In this document: positions 20,795 to 24,353 of the stretch, piece after piece
How the letters are laid out: the number at the start of each line of letters is the position of its first letter
How positions within the stretch are numbered: the first letter of the stretch is position 1
Assembly: GCA_910588625.1 (NCBI GenBank)
Contig: CAJUQN010000035.1
Coordinates: forward strand, 1-24,353
Length of the DNA stretch: 24,353 bases
Direction of reading: 5' to 3'
From: an uncultured Oscillospiraceae bacterium
GTDB lineage: Bacteria; Bacillota; Clostridia; Oscillospirales; Oscillospiraceae
Program-made: the position numbers and the translations under genes
The notes under the pieces: model-generated
Told to the model about the DNA's origin: nothing
What the model saw: the letters and a program-made list of their open reading frames with translations, nothing else
Database searches by the model: none

Positions 20795-22573
20795 ATGGAT
20801 CATTATGGGTTCTACACAGGCAAAATTTTCGACGCTTACGAGTACTTGGGCGCGCACATAGAGGGCGGCGGCGTGACCTTCCGCACCTTCGCCCCCGCCG
20901 CCGGGCGGGTAGCCCTCATCGGGGAGTTCAACGGCTGGCAGGAGACCCCCATGGACCGGGTCCACGACGGAAATTTCTGGGCCTGCCACATGGACAACGC
21001 CAAGCCAGGGACGATGTATAAATACCGCATTTACGGTCGGGACGGGAACTATTTCATCGACCATTGCGACCCCTACGGCTATGGGATGGAGCTGCGGCCC
21101 GCCTGTGCCTCCATCATCCGGGATATGGACGCCTATCAGTTTTCCGACGAAGAGTGGATGCGCACCCGCACCGATTGCAAAAACAAGCCGCTGAACATTT
21201 ACGAGATTCACTTTGGCTCCTTCCGCAAGCCGGGACCGGAGGCCGACGACTGGTACAATTACGAGGAGCTTGCCCCCATCCTGATCCCGTATTTGAAGGA
21301 GAACGGGTATAACTGTGTAGAGGTCATGCCGCTGACCGAGTACCCCTGCGACGAGTCCTGGGGCTATCAGGTCACCGGGTTCTACAGCCCCACCGCCCGC
21401 TATGGCGCCGCCGACCAGCTGAAAGCCTTCATTGACGCCTGCCACCAGAACGGCATCGGCGTTATCATGGACTTTGTACCCGTCCATTTCGCGGTGGACG
21501 GCTACGCCCTGGCCAAGTACGACGGCACAAATCTATACGAGTACCCCAACTCCGCTGTGGGCGAGAGCGAGTGGGGCAGCTGCAACTTCATGCATTCCCG
21601 GGGCGAGGTACGCAGCTTCCTCCAGTCCGCCGCCAACTACTGGCTGCGCGAGTACCACTTCGACGGCCTGCGGATGGATGCCATCAGCCGGGCCATCTAC
21701 TGGCAGGGAGACCCAGCCCGTGGGGTTAACGGCAGTGCCGTGGACTTCCTCAAGTACATGAACCAGGGCCTGAAGGGGATGCACCCTTCGGCGATTTTAG
21801 CGGCGGAGGATTCCACCGCCTTCCCCGGCGTGACGACACCGGTGGACCAGGGCGGGCTGGGCTTCGACTACAAGTGGGATATGGGGTGGATGAACGATAC
21901 CCTGAACTATTTCCGCACCCCGCCGGAGCTGCGCACCGAGGCTTACCACAAGCTGACCTTCTCCATGATGTACTACTACGACGCCAACCACCTGCTGCCC
22001 CTATCCCACGACGAGACGGTCCACGGCAAGGCCAGTGTATTCCAGAAAATGGCCGGGGAATACGACGAGAAGCACGCCCAAATCAAGGCGTTTTATATGT
22101 ATATGTACGCCCACCCCGGCAAAAAGCTGAACTTCATGGGCAACGAGTTCGCCCAGGTCCGGGAATGGGACGAGAAGCAGGAGCAGGATTGGGATTTGTT
22201 AAAATACCCGCTCCACGACAACTTCCACCGCTTCATGGGCAACCTAAACCGCATCTATCTGGACCATCCCGCCCTGTGGGCCAAGGATTACGGCCAGGAG
22301 GGCTTCCAGTGGATCGACTGCCACCAGGAGAGCAAGTGCGTTTACGCCTTTGAGCGCACCGGCGGTAAGGAGCGTCTGGCGGCGGTGTTCAACTTCTCGG
22401 ACCGGGAGCAGACGTTCCAGATGAAGCTGGAGAACGCCAAAAAATACCGCGTCCTGCTGGACAGCAACGCGCCCTACCGGGAGACCGGGGCCACGGGCGA
22501 TATGCCCCTGCCCGTGGACGGGGTGGAGCTGGCCTTGAGGCCCTACACGGCGGTTTATTATTTGGTGGGGTAG
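20795..22573 (+). CDS. glgB: 1,4-alpha-glucan (glycogen) branching enzyme, GH13
   Basis: A 592-residue branching enzyme that cuts alpha-1,4 glucan chains and re-attaches them by alpha-1,6 bonds during glycogen synthesis. The ATG at 20795 has AAGGGAG 7 nt upstream; an earlier in-frame start at 20765 would lie inside the promoter region. An N-terminal CBM48-like domain (about 25-110; VALIGEFNGWQ, MYKYRIYG) leads into the GH13 barrel. Catalytic residues are Asp295 (GLRMDA) as nucleophile, Glu338 (LAAEDS) as acid/base and Asp406 (LSHDETVHGK). HFAVDGYAL and LNFMGNEFAQVREWD are further GlgB signatures. It is shorter than the ~730-residue E. coli enzyme because the extra N1 domain is missing, as in many Firmicutes. 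No glgC, glgD, glgA or glgP is adjacent. Its neighbour is a divergent tetR gene, unusual for glgB. Confidence 0.95.
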   Translation: MDHYGFYTGKIFDAYEYLGAHIEGGGVTFRTFAPAAGRVALIGEFNGWQETPMDRVHDGNFWACHMDNAKPGTMYKYRIYGRDGNYFIDHCDPYGYGMELRPACASIIRDMDAYQFSDEEWMRTRTDCKNKPLNIYEIHFGSFRKPGPEADDWYNYEELAPILIPYLKENGYNCVEVMPLTEYPCDESWGYQVTGFYSPTARYGAADQLKAFIDACHQNGIGVIMDFVPVHFAVDGYALAKYDGTNLYEYPNSAVGESEWGSCNFMHSRGEVRSFLQSAANYWLREYHFDGLRMDAISRAIYWQGDPARGVNGSAVDFLKYMNQGLKGMHPSAILAAEDSTAFPGVTTPVDQGGLGFDYKWDMGWMNDTLNYFRTPPELRTEAYHKLTFSMMYYYDANHLLPLSHDETVHGKASVFQKMAGEYDEKHAQIKAFYMYMYAHPGKKLNFMGNEFAQVREWDEKQEQDWDLLKYPLHDNFHRFMGNLNRIYLDHPALWAKDYGQEGFQWIDCHQESKCVYAFERTGGKERLAAVFNFSDREQTFQMKLENAKKYRVLLDSNAPYRETGATGDMPLPVDGVELALRPYTAVYYLVG

Positions 22574-22578
22574 ACGAA

Positions 22579-22607
22579 AAAAGGCACGGCGTACAGCCGT
22601 GCCTTTT
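22579..22607. terminator. Bidirectional terminator between glgB and the XpaC-family gene
   Basis: A perfect 12-bp stem, AAAAGGCACGGC (22579-22590) with GCCGTGCCTTTT (22596-22607), and a 5-nt loop. An A6 run on one side and T4 on the other allow termination in both directions. It lies in the 42-bp gap between convergent genes. Confidence 0.9.
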
Positions 22608-22615
22608 CTATGGGG

Positions 22616-24073
22616 TTAGAGTGACATGGTGATGCCGCCCTCGTCGGACAGGCCGTCCTTCTTGAGCATATTCTCCAACACCTCCACGTCGGAGGTGATA
22701 TCCATGGCGTCGTCCTGGAACAGCTTGTCGAGCTGCTTCTCGAACCCGGACACCACCTGGTCCATCATGTCCTCGATGCGCTTTTTGGCGGCGGAGATGT
22801 TTTCTCCCTCGATGCCCTGGGCGTCCAGCTGGGCGTAAGCCCGCAAAATCTTCAGGGTGGTGGGCAGATAGTAGTTCAGGAAGGTGCGAAGCTGGCTTTC
22901 CTTGTTGGGGTGGGACTTCTGGTAGGCCAGGATCTTCCCCGTGATCTCCTCGATGCGGTCGATCTTGGCGCTCATCACCGCGTCGGGGATCTCCTCATTG
23001 ACCTGCCGGATTTCCCGCAGAATGTCGTCCTCCCGGGCGGCGGCCTGCTGGGGGGTCTCCTCCTGAACGGGAGGCGCCTCCCGCTTGGGCTCGGGGGCGT
23101 GGTAGCCCATCTCGGTCAGGTACAGCTTGCCCTCGGCCAGGTCCAGATAACCCGTAGGCAGAATGCCCTTGGCCAGCATCCGCCGCAGGTCCTTGCACAG
23201 CTTGCTGACGGGTACGCCGAAGCTGGAGGCCATGGGAGCCAGGGAAACTTCCCGGTTGGCCCCGATGTAGGCCAGATAGTTCAGATAGCGCTCGCTCCGG
23301 CGGTTTTTGCCGATGCCGGAGAACAGCATCCAAATGCCTCCCGCCAGGAAGGGCAGGCAGATGCCAATGGGAATCAGCATTTCCGCCACGTTCTCCACCG
23401 CCCCGATGATGCCAAGGACAAACACGGTGAATCCGAAAATGGCGGTCAAAACGCCGCCGCCCACCATGAGTCCGGTGCCGCCGCCCGTCTTTTTCCGGAC
23501 TTTCTTCCACCCGCTCCCCGACTGGTTCCAGGCGTCGGGCTGGCCCTTCTGCTCCCAGGGCTCCGCCTTGGGCTGGGCCTGCTTTTTCTGCTGGGACTGG
23601 GCGCTCTGCTTGTAGGAATAGTGATAGGTGGTTCCGGAAGGCGCGCCCTGCCCCTGCTGCTGAGCGCCGCCGGTGGACTGGTGAATGTTGTCCGCCGCCT
23701 GACGGGCGGCGTCCGCCCCCCGCTGGGCCGCGTCGGCGGTTTGCTGGAAGAAGCTGGCGGCGGTGTCCCTGGCCCGTTCAGCAGCCTTTTTGGCTTCCTG
23801 CTTATAGCGGCGCTTGTCGCTGGCAGACATTTTGCCCAGCTTGCTGAACAGCCAGAAGATGGGAAAGAGCTTGACCGGGAAGGGCAAAGCCAGCAGCAGG
23901 ATGGCAAGGATGGCCCATTCCGCAATGTCGTTGGAGTTTTTGGGCGGCTTGTGCCCGCCGGGCGGGGTAGTCCCCCTGCCGGAACCGGAGCCGTAACTGT
24001 AATTGTAATGGTAAGTGTTGTTTTGCTGGCCGTCCCGCGGGTCCTGCCCGCCGGGTCCGTAGCTGTCCGCCAT
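22616..24073 (-). CDS. XpaC-family membrane protein (5-bromo-4-chloroindolyl phosphate hydrolysis family)
   Basis: A 485-residue membrane protein. The ATG at 24073 follows GAGAGGGGGATCACC, a strong site, so the longer frame from 24106 is rejected. The N-terminus is Asn/Gln/Tyr/Gly-rich (TYHYNYSYGSGSG). A hydrophobic segment (about 52-80), an Ala/Lys/Gln-rich helical stretch (about 82-190) and two further membrane segments (about 200-257) follow. Residues about 265-330 look like a winged-helix module (YIGANREVSLAPMASSFGV, VSKLCKDLRRMLAKGIL). The C-terminal ~130 residues match the XpaC family (LRTFLNYYLPTTLKILRAY, EDMMDQVVSGFEKQL, FQDDAMDITSDVEVLENML). XpaC genes often sit next to telA-type genes, but none is visible here. 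The family's true function is unknown; its name comes from an indirect colour-assay phenotype. It is divergent from spoIIID. Confidence 0.85.
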   Translation of the reverse strand: MADSYGPGGQDPRDGQQNNTYHYNYSYGSGSGRGTTPPGGHKPPKNSNDIAEWAILAILLLALPFPVKLFPIFWLFSKLGKMSASDKRRYKQEAKKAAERARDTAASFFQQTADAAQRGADAARQAADNIHQSTGGAQQQGQGAPSGTTYHYSYKQSAQSQQKKQAQPKAEPWEQKGQPDAWNQSGSGWKKVRKKTGGGTGLMVGGGVLTAIFGFTVFVLGIIGAVENVAEMLIPIGICLPFLAGGIWMLFSGIGKNRRSERYLNYLAYIGANREVSLAPMASSFGVPVSKLCKDLRRMLAKGILPTGYLDLAEGKLYLTEMGYHAPEPKREAPPVQEETPQQAAAREDDILREIRQVNEEIPDAVMSAKIDRIEEITGKILAYQKSHPNKESQLRTFLNYYLPTTLKILRAYAQLDAQGIEGENISAAKKRIEDMMDQVVSGFEKQLDKLFQDDAMDITSDVEVLENMLKKDGLSDEGGITMSL

Positions 24074-24111
24074 GGTGATCCCCCTCTCTACAGGTATGGT
24101 GAACAAAAGCC

Positions 24112-24140
24112 ATTATATACTTTTTGTTGGGCGCTGTAAA
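24112..24140 (-). promoter_or_regulatory. Sigma-A promoter of the XpaC-family gene
   Basis: On the minus strand, TTTACA (24140-24135, 5/6), 17 nt, then TATAAT (24117-24112, 6/6). Transcription would start near 24105, about 32 nt before the ATG at 24073. Confidence 0.82.
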
Positions 24141-24196
24141 GGCGGTGGAAGGTTAATTTTTTATTTAGATAAAGATTCCCGACAGGCTCCGCCGCC

Positions 24197-24227
24197 TCAT
24201 ATCCCCCGTTTCCGGCGCATATACATT
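24197..24227 (+). promoter_or_regulatory. Possible sigma-E (mother-cell) promoter of spoIIID
   Basis: TCATATCC (24197-24204), 15 nt, then TATACATT (24220-24227) resembles the B. subtilis sigma-E pattern (KMATATT and CATACAMT, 13-15 nt apart). It ends 37 nt before the GTG start. In B. subtilis spoIIID is transcribed by sigma-E. Confidence 0.45.
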
Positions 24228-24264
24228 TCCCTGTGACGAGAACCACAGTTGGGAGTGTTGTTTT

Positions 24265-24353
24265 GTGAAGGGGAACATGGAAGAGCGCGCCCAGGAGCTG
24301 GCGCTGTACATCATCGAGAACAAGACCACCGTCCGGGCCGCCGCCACCCGCTT
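24265..24353 (+). CDS. spoIIID: Sporulation transcription factor SpoIIID (3'-truncated by window edge)
   Basis: Only the first 29 codons are visible. They read VKGNMEERAQEL, then ALYIIENKTTVRAAATR, and match the N-terminus of SpoIIID (EERxxxxAxYIIExxxTVRxxAxxFGVSKSTVHKD). SpoIIID is a ~85-90-residue mother-cell DNA-binding protein that switches genes on and off during sporulation. The start is taken as GTG at 24265 with GGGAG 9 nt upstream; ATG at 24277 is a possible alternative with poorer spacing. The helix-turn-helix recognition part lies beyond the edge. The gene indicates a spore-forming lineage. It follows a candidate sigma-E promoter. Confidence 0.82.
   Translation, partial: MKGNMEERAQELALYIIENKTTVRAAATR

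Noticed and set aside
22910..24139. A 409-codon plus-strand open frame opposite the XpaC-family gene
   Set aside because: It is a low-complexity Gly/Leu/Ala translation, antisense to a supported gene and without a start signal.

Overview
The window looks like chromosomal DNA from a GC-rich, spore-forming member of the Clostridia, most likely an Oscillospiraceae gut anaerobe of the Flavonifractor/Lawsonibacter/Oscillibacter kind. The reasons are strong Shine-Dalgarno sites, consensus sigma-A promoters, Gram-positive lipoprotein signals, S-layer homology domains, an XpaC-type protein and the start of the sporulation regulator gene spoIIID at the right edge. The lineage is inferred from gene content and protein style; no search was run. 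I see no mobile elements, CRISPR array, tRNA, rRNA or broken genes.

Layout. (1) 1-2337: mutS, missing its first ~100 codons at the window edge, ending at a bidirectional terminator. (2) 9085-2386, minus strand: a five-gene cell-envelope operon behind one strong promoter. It encodes an S-layer-homology/transglutaminase-like protein, an MBOAT O-acyltransferase, an AlgX/AlgJ-like SGNH (DHHW-type) protein, a small lipoprotein and an SH3/VanX-type M15 peptidase lipoprotein. (3) 9238-12270: a membrane-bound hybrid histidine kinase with two receiver domains. (4) 12288-14744: a compact ABC importer of the OpuC/EgtU quaternary-amine type (permease, binding lipoprotein, ATPase) behind a near-consensus promoter. 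(5) 18210-14798, minus: polyphosphate kinase followed by an atypical phosphofructokinase. (6) 18431-20053: an ECF sigma factor and its probable membrane anti-sigma factor. (7) 20112-22573: a TetR regulator divergent from a glycogen branching enzyme, with interlocking promoters and a candidate operator. (8) 24073-22616, minus: a large XpaC-family membrane protein, then the 5' end of spoIIID with a possible sigma-E promoter.

How the genes work together. The most system-like part is the envelope operon. A membrane acyltransferase and its extracytoplasmic SGNH partner are the usual core of polysaccharide or cell-wall O-acetylation machines. Here they are transcribed with a wall-anchored transglutaminase-fold protein and a D-Ala-D-Ala-type peptidase. 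The ppk-pfk pair links polyphosphate and glycolytic energy metabolism. GlgB, with its own regulator, handles glycogen branching away from the rest of a glycogen cluster. Four convergent gene pairs are each separated by a hairpin that can act as a terminator in both directions.
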